This document shows, one piece after another, positions 28,311 through 37,069 of a DNA stretch of 64,000 nucleotides; the first letter of the stretch is position 1; each line of letters opens with the position of its first letter. Source of the stretch: Lactiplantibacillus nangangensis (GTDB taxonomy: Bacteria > Bacillota > Bacilli > Lactobacillales > Lactobacillaceae); contig NZ_BJDI01000009.1 of the NCBI RefSeq assembly GCF_005405065.1, positions 62,001 to 126,000 of the forward strand, in the 5' to 3' direction. The notes beneath the pieces were generated by a model that made no database searches, was not told the origin of the DNA, and was given only the letters and a program-made list of their open reading frames with translations. The position numbers and the translations under genes were made by a program.

Positions 28311-29126
28311 TTAGTTCAAGGCTAATTTTTGAATTGCCGCCGCCAAGCCACCGTCATCATTCGTTCCAGTCACATAACTGGCATGGGCTTTAGCTTCGTC
28401 ACTCCCGTTCCCCATCGCAACAGCGGTGCCAGCAAAATCAAACATCGTAATATCATTTTTTTCATCACCGCAAGCCATGACTTCACTCGCATCCAATTTC
28501 AGAATTCCCGCTAATTCGCGTAAGGCGGCTCCTTTATTTACAACTGGGTTCATCACTTCCAAGAAGAGACTAGCAGCCCGCACGACATAACAGTCGGCAC
28601 CAAAAGTCTTTTCTACAAGTGGCTCCAGCTCATCCAGTTGGTCTGCATCGCCGACATAGACGCCCTTGGTGATTTGAAAATCAGCCGGTAAATCGTCGGG
28701 GTCGCGAATCAACAAGCCAGCTTTATTTTCCCAAGCTTGAATGACGGTGACCCAATTGACATTGCGATCTGCGGTGTAAATATTACTATCTTCATCTAGC
28801 ACGTTAAACGGCAAGTGATGTTTTTGACCAAACGCTGTCATTTTTCGATACAAGCCATTATCGACTAAATGTTTGGCAATGACTTCACCGGTAACGGCCT
28901 CCGTCACCGCGCCATTATAAGTAATGACATATTGATCATCACCGGTAATGTTTAGCGCCGTCAAGTATGGTTGCACGCCTGCTAATGGTCGACCACTGCA
29001 CAAAACGACCTTAATGCCTTGTGCTAAAGCCTTTTGGGCCGCCTCTCTTGTACTATCCAGGAGTTTCCCCTCGGAATTCAATAACGTATCATCAATATCT
29101 AAAGCAATTAATTTAATTGACATCAT
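28311..29126 (-). CDS. Cof-type HAD phosphatase (YidA-like)
   Basis: This is a cytoplasmic sugar-phosphate-type phosphatase of the HAD superfamily, IIB subfamily, with 271 residues. Motif I is LDIDDTLL near the N-terminus, motif II is VLCSGRP, a lysine lies in VNKGAAL, and motif IV is ACGDEKNDITMF. The start is one of two adjacent ATGs (29126 or 29123), 7-10 bases after AAAGGA. It is monocistronic, divergent from the AraC regulator. The substrate cannot be told from the sequence. Confidence 0.87.
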   Translation of the reverse strand: MMSIKLIALDIDDTLLNSEGKLLDSTREAAQKALAQGIKVVLCSGRPLAGVQPYLTALNITGDDQYVITYNGAVTEAVTGEVIAKHLVDNGLYRKMTAFGQKHHLPFNVLDEDSNIYTADRNVNWVTVIQAWENKAGLLIRDPDDLPADFQITKGVYVGDADQLDELEPLVEKTFGADCYVVRAASLFLEVMNPVVNKGAALRELAGILKLDASEVMACGDEKNDITMFDFAGTAVAMGNGSDEAKAHASYVTGTNDDGGLAAAIQKLALN

Positions 29127-29304
29127 CAACAGTTCCTTTCGATTGCGAATACGGTTACAATTAACCTATGTCAGCTAATACTTAGCTCGACAGTCATTCA
29201 GTTTCGCCTTTTGATTATGGCTTTAATATAGCATAGTCCGATTGGAACCAAGGTCGATTTTTGAAACCCGCATGACTCATTTTGAACAATTTAGGTGATA
29301 ACTA

Positions 29305-30177
29305 ATGAAAATCTTACATGAAACAGTCCAAACGATTCCACACTTGCCGTTTAAATTTTATGAACATGACCCGACGATGTCGATCAATGTCGCACCCCAT
29401 TGGCACCAAGGGATTGAGCTGAACTATCTTGAAGGTGGCGCAACGTTAAAATTCGTTACGGATGGTCAAACGACCGAGTTTCACCCCGGTGATGTTTGGG
29501 CTGTCAATCGGCGTGTCGTCCACAGTGCCACTGGTTCAGATCAAGCTGACTGGACTGAATTTGGGCTCATTATTGACGATGACTTTTTGCAAACACAAGT
29601 CCCTTCTAGTGCCAATTGGCAGCTCACGTTGACCCAACCGGCAGCTGAGTTCGAAAATCCAAGTGCCGCCGCTGAAATTCGTAATCAACTAATTGCGATT
29701 CATGACGGCTTAGCCAACGGTGCGACCGACTTGGTCCGACTCGAAGTGCTGAGTCACTTTTACGCCTTGATTGCGCAACTAGGACGCGCTTTCACCGTCC
29801 CACTGGCCGCAAACGACGTTAATCCTAATCAAAATTTGACCGATACTGTCATGGATTACATCAACCAAGCCTATGCCGAACCAATCAGTGGGACAACACT
29901 AGCGGAACGCTTCCACGTTTCTTTGACCACGCTGAATCAACAATTTAATACCAATCTACAATTGTCCGTCAATCGCTATCTGCGCCAAGTGCGGCTCTTG
30001 AACGCTCGCCGTTTACTGCTGGAAACCGACCGCAAGATCGATTACATTGCGACTAGTTGTGGCTTCACCAATCGTAAAACACTCAATCGCAATTTCAAGG
30101 CTTGGAAGGGTCTAACACCGACCGAGTATCGACAAGCTTTTTCAAAATATCATAAAATTGATACCAGTTGCCTCTAA
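29305..30177 (+). CDS. AraC-family transcriptional regulator
   Basis: This regulator of 290 residues has an N-terminal cupin-type ligand domain (histidines in APHWHQGIELNYL, about residue 32 onward). Its C-terminal double helix-turn-helix covers about residues 185-285 (TTLAERFHVSLTTLNQQF, then ATSCGFTNRKTLNRNFK). The family PROSITE-like ending FKAWKGLTPTEYRQ is present. TAGGTGATAACTA precedes the ATG. It lies upstream of a HAD-MFS-acetyltransferase run on the same strand and may control it; its ligand is unknown. Confidence 0.88.
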   Translation: MKILHETVQTIPHLPFKFYEHDPTMSINVAPHWHQGIELNYLEGGATLKFVTDGQTTEFHPGDVWAVNRRVVHSATGSDQADWTEFGLIIDDDFLQTQVPSSANWQLTLTQPAAEFENPSAAAEIRNQLIAIHDGLANGATDLVRLEVLSHFYALIAQLGRAFTVPLAANDVNPNQNLTDTVMDYINQAYAEPISGTTLAERFHVSLTTLNQQFNTNLQLSVNRYLRQVRLLNARRLLLETDRKIDYIATSCGFTNRKTLNRNFKAWKGLTPTEYRQAFSKYHKIDTSCL

Positions 30178-30246
30178 AAATGTCCCTTGGCGGTGAAATT
30201 CTCATGCTAAGCTAGCCTCATCAACTTAAACGAGGGAGATTTTAAC

Positions 30247-31038
30247 ATGATTAAACTAATTGCAACCGATATGGATGGCTCATTTTTACGCGATGACATG
30301 ACTTACGACGAAGCATCTTTTAAAACGCTACACGCAGATATGCAACGCTATGGCATTCAATGGGTCGTCGCCAGTGGTAATCAATATTACCAGCTCAAAT
30401 CCTTCTTCAAGGCTTATCCTGACACAATTTACGTGGCGGAAAACGGCGCGTTGATTCGTGACGAAACTCAAATTTACGCCATGCACGCTTTCAAACAAGC
30501 GGCAATTGATCAGATTCTGGCAACCATCACTACTATGCCGGACTTACAGATTCTCGTTTGTGGTGTGAAGAGTGCTTACGCGCTGCGGACAGAAGATCCG
30601 GCGCATGTGACGGAGATGCGCAAGTATTATCATCATTTGGCAGTGGTCGACGATTTCGCCAGCATCCACGACGATATCTTAAAATTCGCGATTAGTTGCC
30701 CCCCTGAAAAAACACTGGCTATCGTTAACGAACTTCGTGACAAATTGACAGACCTTGGTGAACCAACGAGTAGTGGGCATGGCGATATTGACATTATCCA
30801 GCCCGGCCTCAATAAAGCTGCTGGTCTCAAAGAACTCGGCGACTTACGCCATATTGAGCTCGGTGAAATGTGTGCCTTTGGTGATGGGGGTAACGACCTA
30901 GAAATGTTGCGCGAAGTTGGCCTAGGGGTGGCTATGGCAAATGCCCAACCAGCCGTGACTGCCGCAGCTGACCGGACAACCGACAGTAACCAGAATCAAG
31001 GTGTCCTCAACTTCATCCGTGACGCACTGGAGGCATAG
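30247..31038 (+). CDS. Cof-type HAD phosphatase
   Basis: This is a second HAD-IIB phosphatase of 263 residues. Motif I is ATDMDGSFL (residues 5-13), motif II is WVVASGNQ, the conserved lysine is in GLNKAAGL and motif IV is AFGDGGNDLEML. The ATG follows GAGGGAG. It is the first gene of a probable operon: the MFS gene starts 3 bp after its stop. Its role beside an exporter-like protein and an acetyltransferase suggests sugar-phosphate or sugar metabolism. The substrate is not known. Confidence 0.87.
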   Translation: MIKLIATDMDGSFLRDDMTYDEASFKTLHADMQRYGIQWVVASGNQYYQLKSFFKAYPDTIYVAENGALIRDETQIYAMHAFKQAAIDQILATITTMPDLQILVCGVKSAYALRTEDPAHVTEMRKYYHHLAVVDDFASIHDDILKFAISCPPEKTLAIVNELRDKLTDLGEPTSSGHGDIDIIQPGLNKAAGLKELGDLRHIELGEMCAFGDGGNDLEMLREVGLGVAMANAQPAVTAAADRTTDSNQNQGVLNFIRDALEA

Positions 31039-31041
31039 CCT

Positions 31042-32211
31042 ATGTCAGCGACTCAACCCGCACAATGGACAACGGTCAGTATTCTCAGTTTGTCCACTGT
31101 TAGTGGTATTTCAACCGTGATCACGGGCCTGATTCCGCAATTGACCAAGCAATTCCCACAAGTCCCGACGACTGTAATCGAGTGGCTCGTGACGATTGCG
31201 AATTTGAGTGCGCTGATCACGCTACTGATCAATCCCCAACTGACCCAAAAGTTCGGCATCCGACCAGTCGTTATCAGCGGGCTGCTATTGAGTGCGGTGG
31301 CGGGCGCTTTCCCGATGCTGAGCACTAATTTCACGCTAATTATGCTCAGTCGGGGTATTTTAGGCCTAGGGATCGGCTTATTCTCACCTCACGCCATTAG
31401 TCTGATTGCCCACGTCTATCACGGTGAGCGCCGTGCCCGCTTACTCGGTTATCAAACTGGCCTATCTGCCCTCGGAAATGCCGTCTTGCTGGCACTGGCA
31501 GGTTGGTTGGTCGTCATTAGTTGGCAAGCGGTTTTCTGGCTCTACCTTGTGTTAGCCTTGATTGCGGTACTCGTATGGCGTTTCGTGCCAGAAACTAATC
31601 GTCAAACGACGACCACTAAGCTTGGGCATGCTAAGCTACCGCTCTCGCACTGGGGCTTAGCCGGGCTAACCTTTATCACCTACCTGCTCATTTGGGGTGT
31701 TCAACTCAAGCTCCCTAGTTTGTTTGCCGACCGCCATTTTGGCAATGCTAGTAGCTTAAATTGGACACTGGCAGCCATGAACCTCGGTGGGCTAGTGGCC
31801 GGCCTGACGTTTGGCCGGTTGCATAAACGGCTGCATCGCTATACTTTAACGTTAGGTTACGCCGGTGCCGCATTGAGTGTCGCATTACTTTGGGGCACCA
31901 ATCAGGCCACGATTGCCATGGGCGCCGCCATTTTCTTCAACTTTATCTACTCCTACACCGGTCCCTACCTCGTTTTCACGAGTAATTCTGGGCTCGCCGA
32001 TACTCAAATCAACACAATGAGTAGTTATTTGACGATTGCAACTATTATCAGTGCCTTCTTTGCGCCACTTGTCTGGAATCTTCTAGGCCAATGGGGACCG
32101 GGGGTGCTTACGGATAACGTCATGTTGTGGATCACGTTAATTTTAGCGTTAATCGCAGTCGCCTCAGTCTTCAAACCAAGTCGGAAAGGACCCATCCCGC
32201 ATGGAAAATAA
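31042..32211 (+). CDS. MFS transporter (drug/metabolite exporter-like)
   Basis: This is a major facilitator protein of 389 residues with about 12 membrane segments. The MFS-type loop motif GFGIRP-like NPQLTQKFGIRPV lies between segments 2 and 3, and RGILGLGIGLFSPHA follows. It resembles the cyanate/multidrug branch. GGAGG inside the end of the HAD gene precedes the ATG, and its last 11 bp overlap the acetyltransferase gene, so the three genes are coupled. The substrate is unknown. Confidence 0.8.
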   Translation: MSATQPAQWTTVSILSLSTVSGISTVITGLIPQLTKQFPQVPTTVIEWLVTIANLSALITLLINPQLTQKFGIRPVVISGLLLSAVAGAFPMLSTNFTLIMLSRGILGLGIGLFSPHAISLIAHVYHGERRARLLGYQTGLSALGNAVLLALAGWLVVISWQAVFWLYLVLALIAVLVWRFVPETNRQTTTTKLGHAKLPLSHWGLAGLTFITYLLIWGVQLKLPSLFADRHFGNASSLNWTLAAMNLGGLVAGLTFGRLHKRLHRYTLTLGYAGAALSVALLWGTNQATIAMGAAIFFNFIYSYTGPYLVFTSNSGLADTQINTMSSYLTIATIISAFFAPLVWNLLGQWGPGVLTDNVMLWITLILALIAVASVFKPSRKGPIPHGK

Positions 32212-32812
32212 AAAATTACACAATGGCGACCTGTACTTGCCAAATGATGCCACCATTGAAAAACAACAATTTCAATATCTAGATCAACTCTACGATTATA
32301 ATCAGACGCGACCAACGGAAATGACTAAGCGCCAAGTCTTGTTAGCCAAAATGTTTGCTGAAATTGGCGCTGACTGCTACATTGAACCACCCTTTCACAG
32401 TAACTTCGGTGGGCATCACGTTCATTTTGGCAGCCATATTTATGCCAATTTCAACTTAACGCTGGTCGACGATACTCATATTTATGTCGGCAGTCGGACT
32501 ATGTTTGGCCCCAACGTCACGGTCGCCACGGCTGGTCATCCGATTTTGCCGGAACTTCGGGCGCAAGGTTACCAATACAATGCCCCCATCCACATTGGGA
32601 AAAACTGTTGGTTTGGTGCGGGCGCGATTGTTTTACCCGGCATCACGATTGGGAATAATGTGGTCGTCGGTGCTGGGAGTATCGTTACGAAAAATTTACC
32701 GGACAATGTGGTTGCAGTCGGTAATCCTTGCCACATCCTGCGACAAGTCAACGCGCATGACCGCGAGTTTTATTTTAAAGACCGTCGCATTAAACCTGAA
32801 TTATTGTCTTAA
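32201..32812 (+). CDS. Maltose/galactoside O-acetyltransferase (LbH family)
   Basis: This acetyltransferase of 203 residues transfers acetyl from acetyl-CoA to a sugar. The N-terminal Mac domain is followed by left-handed beta-helix hexapeptides. Catalytic His is in TVATAGHPI, and hexapeptides continue in IHIGKNCWFGAGAIVLPGI and VVVGAGSIV. It is encoded within the end of the MFS gene. It may acetylate non-metabolised sugars for export, perhaps through the upstream transporter; that link is inference from context. Confidence 0.88.
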   Translation: MENKKLHNGDLYLPNDATIEKQQFQYLDQLYDYNQTRPTEMTKRQVLLAKMFAEIGADCYIEPPFHSNFGGHHVHFGSHIYANFNLTLVDDTHIYVGSRTMFGPNVTVATAGHPILPELRAQGYQYNAPIHIGKNCWFGAGAIVLPGITIGNNVVVGAGSIVTKNLPDNVVAVGNPCHILRQVNAHDREFYFKDRRIKPELLS

Positions 32813-32816
32813 CCTA

Positions 32817-32867
32817 AAAAGTGGGACTAGTTATCAACAACGATTGTTGATAACTAGTCCCACTTTT
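32817..32867. terminator. Perfect 24-bp bidirectional terminator hairpin, copy 1
   Basis: A perfect 24-bp inverted repeat with a 3-nt loop (arms 32817-32840 and 32844-32867) closes the acetyltransferase gene and the convergent unknown gene. The same hairpin, slightly decayed, recurs at 33688 and 34534. Confidence 0.88.
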
Positions 32868-32947
32868 AAAATAGTCTAAAACCAAGTAATTTGTTTGCGT
32901 GACTCCCAATGATATCGTCCGCTTGCCATGGCTACTTACTAAACCAG

Positions 32948-33658
32948 CTATAACGAGAAGAGATCATCATCCTCATCGATAAGTCGAAGTGTCTGAGTCT
33001 CAGTTATACTCTTTTTGATGGCTACTCTCAACGGCATCTGCATAATCGCCTTATGTTTTTGCTTAAAAGTTTCGGGCGCAACCCACGTATCAGCGTTTCT
33101 TTCCTTAATGACACCATCGAGTTCTTTCGCTAAATAATAGACTAAGTTATTAAATCCTTTTTGCGTTGCCGTCACCTCATGCACATTTTCTGAATAAATA
33201 ACCAATATGTTTTTTTCAGATCTGTCTGGCGCAATATTCAATGGTGCTGCTAGCCATTCTAACGGTACCATATTCCATTCAGGCAAAAAATCAGAATAAT
33301 CAATCCAAAGTGTTAACCAATTCTCATTCCGAAGACTCTCATCAGTACCTATGTGATTAACCCAAAAATCAGACACGGGCACCTGCCAAATAATTTTTGC
33401 CAGTTGTTGATAGCCAATCGTTAGCTTTTTTCTTTTAACTCTGATTAAAGCTTCCATAATTGCCTCCATCACCCATCTAAAAATTTTGTCTTTTTTAATC
33501 ACTATTCGAATCTGTCTTTTATGACTATCAGATTCTGCATCAACACCAAAATCCATCATTTTACCCTGAATCGACTTAATCGTCACTAAACTAGTTGGTC
33601 GATTGCCATTATAGAATGGTTCACTATTAAGTCCATTATGAAGCTCACTTATACCCAA
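32948..33658 (-). CDS. Uncharacterised protein, duplicated gene (copy 1)
   Basis: I do not recognise this 236-residue protein. It has no signal peptide or membrane helix. A basic segment (ALIRVKRKKLTIGYQQL, about residue 70 on) precedes the tryptophan-rich middle (IIWQVPVSDFWVNH and PEWNMVPLEWLAAP), and the C-terminus is acidic (DEDDDLFSL). The start is unclear: the TTG at 33658 has no ribosome site, while internal ATGs at codons 34-35 follow AGGG. A frameshifted paralogue lies directly upstream. Base composition is more AT-rich than the neighbours, which suggests acquisition. Confidence 0.55.
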   Translation of the reverse strand: MGISELHNGLNSEPFYNGNRPTSLVTIKSIQGKMMDFGVDAESDSHKRQIRIVIKKDKIFRWVMEAIMEALIRVKRKKLTIGYQQLAKIIWQVPVSDFWVNHIGTDESLRNENWLTLWIDYSDFLPEWNMVPLEWLAAPLNIAPDRSEKNILVIYSENVHEVTATQKGFNNLVYYLAKELDGVIKERNADTWVAPETFKQKHKAIMQMPLRVAIKKSITETQTLRLIDEDDDLFSL

Positions 33659-33687
33659 AATAACACTGAGATTATTGGCTTAAGCTA

Positions 33688-33738
33688 AAAAGTGAGACTA
33701 ACTATCAACAACGATTGTTGATAACCAGTCCCACTTTT
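33688..33738. terminator. Terminator-like hairpin, copy 2
   Basis: This is a decayed copy of the 24-bp hairpin at 32817-32867 with three consecutive mismatches in the middle and one further mismatch. It separates the two duplicated genes. Confidence 0.7.
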
Positions 33739-33816
33739 AAAATAGTCTAAAACCAAGCCATTTGATTTCGTGTATCCCAATAATATCGTCGCTTGCCACA
33801 GCTACTTACTAGCCGG

Positions 33817-34504
33817 CTATAACGAGAAGAGATCATCATCCTCAGTAACAGGTTTAAGTGTCTGAGTCTCGGTTATACTCGTTTTAATGGCTGCCCTTAA
33901 CGGCATCTGCATAATCGTCTCATGTTCTCGCTTAAATATTTCAGGTACAACCCACATATCAGCGTTCCTTTCCTTAATGACACCATCGAGTTCTTTTGCT
34001 AAATAGTAGGCTAAGTTATTAAATCCTTTTTGGGTTGCCGTCACCTCATGCACATGGTCAGAGTAAACGACCAGTATATCTTTTTCAGATGCGTCTGGAG
34101 CAATGCTCAATGGTGCTGCTAGCCATCTTAACGGTACCATACCCCATTCAGGCAAAAAATCAGAATAATTAAGCCAAATCTTTAACCAACTCTCATTATG
34201 AAAACTTTCATCAGTACCCATGTGATTAACCCAAAAATCAGACATGGGCACCTGCCAAATGATTTTTGCCAACTGTTGATAGCCAATCGTTAGCTTTTTT
34301 CTTTTAACTCTGATTAAAGCTTTCATAATCGCCGCCATCACCAATCTAAAAATTTTGTCCTTTTGAGTCACTATCAGATTCTGCATCAACACCAAAATCC
34401 ACCATTTTACCCCGAACCGACTTAATCGTCATTAAACTAGTTGGTCGACTGCCATTATAGAATGGTTCACTATTAAGTCCATTCTGAAGTCCACTTATAC
34501 CCAA
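33817..34504 (-). pseudogene. Frameshifted paralogue of the gene at 32948-33658 (copy 2)
   Basis: The copy matches copy 1 along its length at DNA level. Translation from the equivalent TTG (34504) follows copy 1 through DFGVDAESDS and then shifts frame and stops. Compared with copy 1, 23 bp are missing between two ACTAT direct repeats (copy 1 33501-33505 and 33524-33528; junction at 34370-34374 here). The downstream 180 residues remain open and well conserved (same IIWQVPMSDFWVNH and EDDDLFSL), so a shortened product from an internal start cannot be excluded. Confidence 0.75.
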
Positions 34505-34533
34505 AACGACACCGAAATTATTGGCTTAGGCTA

Positions 34534-34584
34534 AAAAGTGAGACTAACTATCAACAACGATTGTTGATAACCAGTCCCACTTTT
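34534..34584. terminator. Terminator-like hairpin, copy 3
   Basis: This is the third copy of the same hairpin, with the same mismatches as copy 2. It lies after the disulfide reductase gene and marks the outer edge of the tandem duplication. Confidence 0.72.
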
Positions 34585-34595
34585 AAATCACAAGT

Positions 34596-35930
34596 TTAAT
34601 ATAAATATTGTAAGTCACTCGCCGGCGTTGGATAGGCCACTACTAGCTTTTGCATTTCGGCTAAACTGATCTGCTTTTGAATCAAGAGCGTCAAATAGTT
34701 GATCATCTCATCCGCAATCTCACTCAAACAACTGGCCCCCACAATGAGACCAGTTTGCGACTCAACCACGACTTTGGCCAAAGCCTGTCGTGTTTGGAGA
34801 CGATAATAAGTAAACCACTTGGTCATATCTAATGAAGTCACGCGATATTTGTCCGGTTCCGTCGCTGCTTGAGCCGTGGTGACACCGACTTCCGCTAATT
34901 TCGGTGACGCGTAGACTTGGGTTGGCGTCACTGGATAACTAATCGGCGCGCCAGATTTAACCAGTTCACCAGTCAAATAACGGGCCTCATACCCAGCTAA
35001 TGGCGTTAACTTAGGCACTGGCGTATCACTCACATCGCCGATGGCATAAATATGCGCATTGGCCGTTTGCAAATGATCGTTGACCTTAATCCCGTGGCGA
35101 CCATAAGCCACGCCCACATTTTCCAAACCCAATTGATCGTCATTCGGAAGTCGACCAGCTGAACAGATGACCAAATCAGTGGTTAACGCAAAATCATGGT
35201 CATCAGTCAAATGTAACCCATCTGCGGTTTTAGTGATTTGTTTAAGATCAACGTTCAAGTCAAACGTGATTCCTTGGGCAGTCAAATTAGCCATGAGCGC
35301 TTTAACCAGTTCCGGATCAAAATTCTTCAGTGGACGGTCATTATGATGAATCAGGTGAACTTCTGCCCCAGCGGCCCGCGCAATTGTTGCCAGTTCAAAA
35401 CCAACGTAACCGCCGCCGACAAAGGTCACGCGTTTAGGCATTGCGTCTAAATCTAAAAAGTCCGTACTGGTTTTAAAATACTCATGCCCGTCAATTGGAA
35501 GAATATTCGGCCGTTGACCAGTCGCAATCACAACATCGGTCCCAGTCACGACGTCACCGTCAACCGTCAATTCACCATCCGCACGGAAATAAGCTTGACC
35601 GTGTAAGGTATCGATCTGTTGCGACTTCAAGCCACCTAAAGTGCCATCATTGATGCCATCCGTATAGCCACGTTTCGTCGTCATCAGGGCTGGCCAATCA
35701 ATCGCTGGCACACCAGCTAAGCCATGACCCTGATAATTAGTGGCTGCCTGTTTCGCTTCGACCGCACTCAACAAAATCTTCTTCGGATCACAACCACGAT
35801 TTGGACAAGTGCCGCCCCACAAATCTGATTCCACAATCAAAGCTGACTTTCCTTGGGCCTTCAACCCACTAGCCATGGCAGTTCCTGCGGGGCCACCGCC
35901 AATGACGATAACATCATATTGCTTTGACAT
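34596..35930 (-). CDS. Pyridine nucleotide-disulfide oxidoreductase (glutathione reductase-like)
   Basis: This flavoprotein reductase has 444 residues. The FAD-binding GGGPAGTAMA (about 11-20) is followed by the redox-active disulfide Cys42/Cys47 in GGTCPNRGCDPKK. An NAD(P)-binding FVGGGYVGFE is in the middle and a dimerisation domain at the C-terminus. The usual His-Pro-Glu active-site end is replaced by VAYPTPASDLQYLY, so the proton-relay histidine is not obvious. The substrate may be glutathione, another low-molecular thiol or a metal. It is monocistronic. Confidence 0.83.
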   Translation of the reverse strand: MSKQYDVIVIGGGPAGTAMASGLKAQGKSALIVESDLWGGTCPNRGCDPKKILLSAVEAKQAATNYQGHGLAGVPAIDWPALMTTKRGYTDGINDGTLGGLKSQQIDTLHGQAYFRADGELTVDGDVVTGTDVVIATGQRPNILPIDGHEYFKTSTDFLDLDAMPKRVTFVGGGYVGFELATIARAAGAEVHLIHHNDRPLKNFDPELVKALMANLTAQGITFDLNVDLKQITKTADGLHLTDDHDFALTTDLVICSAGRLPNDDQLGLENVGVAYGRHGIKVNDHLQTANAHIYAIGDVSDTPVPKLTPLAGYEARYLTGELVKSGAPISYPVTPTQVYASPKLAEVGVTTAQAATEPDKYRVTSLDMTKWFTYYRLQTRQALAKVVVESQTGLIVGASCLSEIADEMINYLTLLIQKQISLAEMQKLVVAYPTPASDLQYLY

Positions 35931-36022
35931 GATTGAAATTCCTCCTGATTCTTTTGTTGTGTGCTATGGAAAACTGAGGACACGTCCTAACTTTTGTCAG
36001 TAGTTTTCCTTAGCTTGATCCC

Positions 36023-36101
36023 CGAAACGCGTTCGCTGAGCCTGAGAGTTCCGCTTGCTACGCTAAGTGACCACTGCTAAGCTCGGCTCAGCTCACGCTC
36101 T
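36023..36101 (-). repeat. Structured dispersed repeat, family 2, short copy C
   Basis: It keeps the ends CGAAACGCG ... GCTCACGCTCT and the block TCCGCTTGCTACG, with an outer stem CTGAGCC / GGCTCAG (36036-36042 with 36085-36091). The large central stem of copies A and B is missing. It runs into the last codons of the transporter ATPase gene. Confidence 0.6.
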
Positions 36102-37068
36102 CATCATTTTCATGTTCACTCAAATAACCCATCACAGTTTGCCGGTCCAAATACCCCTGCACAACACGATCATCCGTCACAGCCAAATAATCGTGCGTTG
36201 TTAAGGCCTCAAAGGCTGTTCGTAACGTGGCTTCTGCGTCTAAGGTTTGAATCCGTCCGGCTGCGACCGCTGGCTTTTGTTTTAAATAACCCTGCACTAA
36301 ACCGACGCGACCAACATAAATATCATATATATTCTTCGCACGACTGGCGCTGAAGAAGTCCCGGACAAAGTCGTTGACCGGATGTTGTGCAATTTCACTC
36401 GGCGTAGCCACTTGCAATAACTCGCCGTGCCGCATGACCCCGATGCGATCACCCAGCTTCAATGCCTCACTCATATCATGGGTCACAAAGACGATCGTAT
36501 TCTCATAACGTTGATGTAATGACAAAACTAAATCCTGTAACTGTTGACGTGATAAAGGGTCTAACGCACTGAACGGCTCGTCCATTAAGACGATTGATGG
36601 TTTCGATGCAATCGCGCGCAGAATTCCGATCCGTTGCTGTTCCCCGCCAGACAGCTCATCCGGCATCCGATTGCGATAAACTTCAGGATCTAAGCCGACT
36701 TCGGCTAATAGCTCATCAATTGTTTGGGCAATCTCTTTTTTAGGGGTGCCCTTCATTTCAGGAATCACAGCAATGTTTTGCGCGACTGTCATGGTTGGAA
36801 ATAAGGCAATCTGTTGCAAGACATAGCCCATATTCCAACGCAAGTCGCGAACCGGGACTGTGGTCGTATCCTGATCATTGACCAAGATCTGCCCCGCCGT
36901 CAACGGTTCCAAGCGGTTGATCATCTTTAAGGAAGTTGTTTTACCACTACCCGAAGTGCCTACCAAAACAAACAACTCACCTTGGTTAACGCTGAGGTTG
37001 AGGTCTGGGATGACATTATTGCCATGAAAATCTTTTTTAACGTGTTTAAATTCAATCGCTGTCGTCAT
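36088..37068 (-). CDS. Compatible-solute ABC transporter, ATP-binding protein (OpuCA/ChoQ-like)
   Basis: This ATPase of a glycine betaine/carnitine/choline importer has 326 residues. Walker A is GTSGSGKT (37-44), the signature DELSGGEQQR and Walker B VLMDEPFSALD follow, and a CBS-type region makes up the C-terminal 80 residues. The CBS part may sense ionic strength. AAGGAGG lies 8 nt before the ATG, at the end of the permease gene, with which it forms an operon. Its last codons overlap a dispersed repeat. Confidence 0.87.
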   Translation of the reverse strand: MTTAIEFKHVKKDFHGNNVIPDLNLSVNQGELFVLVGTSGSGKTTSLKMINRLEPLTAGQILVNDQDTTTVPVRDLRWNMGYVLQQIALFPTMTVAQNIAVIPEMKGTPKKEIAQTIDELLAEVGLDPEVYRNRMPDELSGGEQQRIGILRAIASKPSIVLMDEPFSALDPLSRQQLQDLVLSLHQRYENTIVFVTHDMSEALKLGDRIGVMRHGELLQVATPSEIAQHPVNDFVRDFFSASRAKNIYDIYVGRVGLVQGYLKQKPAVAAGRIQTLDAEATLRTAFEALTTHDYLAVTDDRVVQGYLDRQTVMGYLSEHENDESVS

Positions 37069-37069
37069 C

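Noticed and set aside
34596-35930. Mercuric reductase or dihydrolipoamide dehydrogenase
   Set aside because: There is no heavy-metal domain and no neighbouring 2-oxoacid dehydrogenase genes; the CPNRGC motif and length fit a glutathione reductase-like protein of unknown substrate better.
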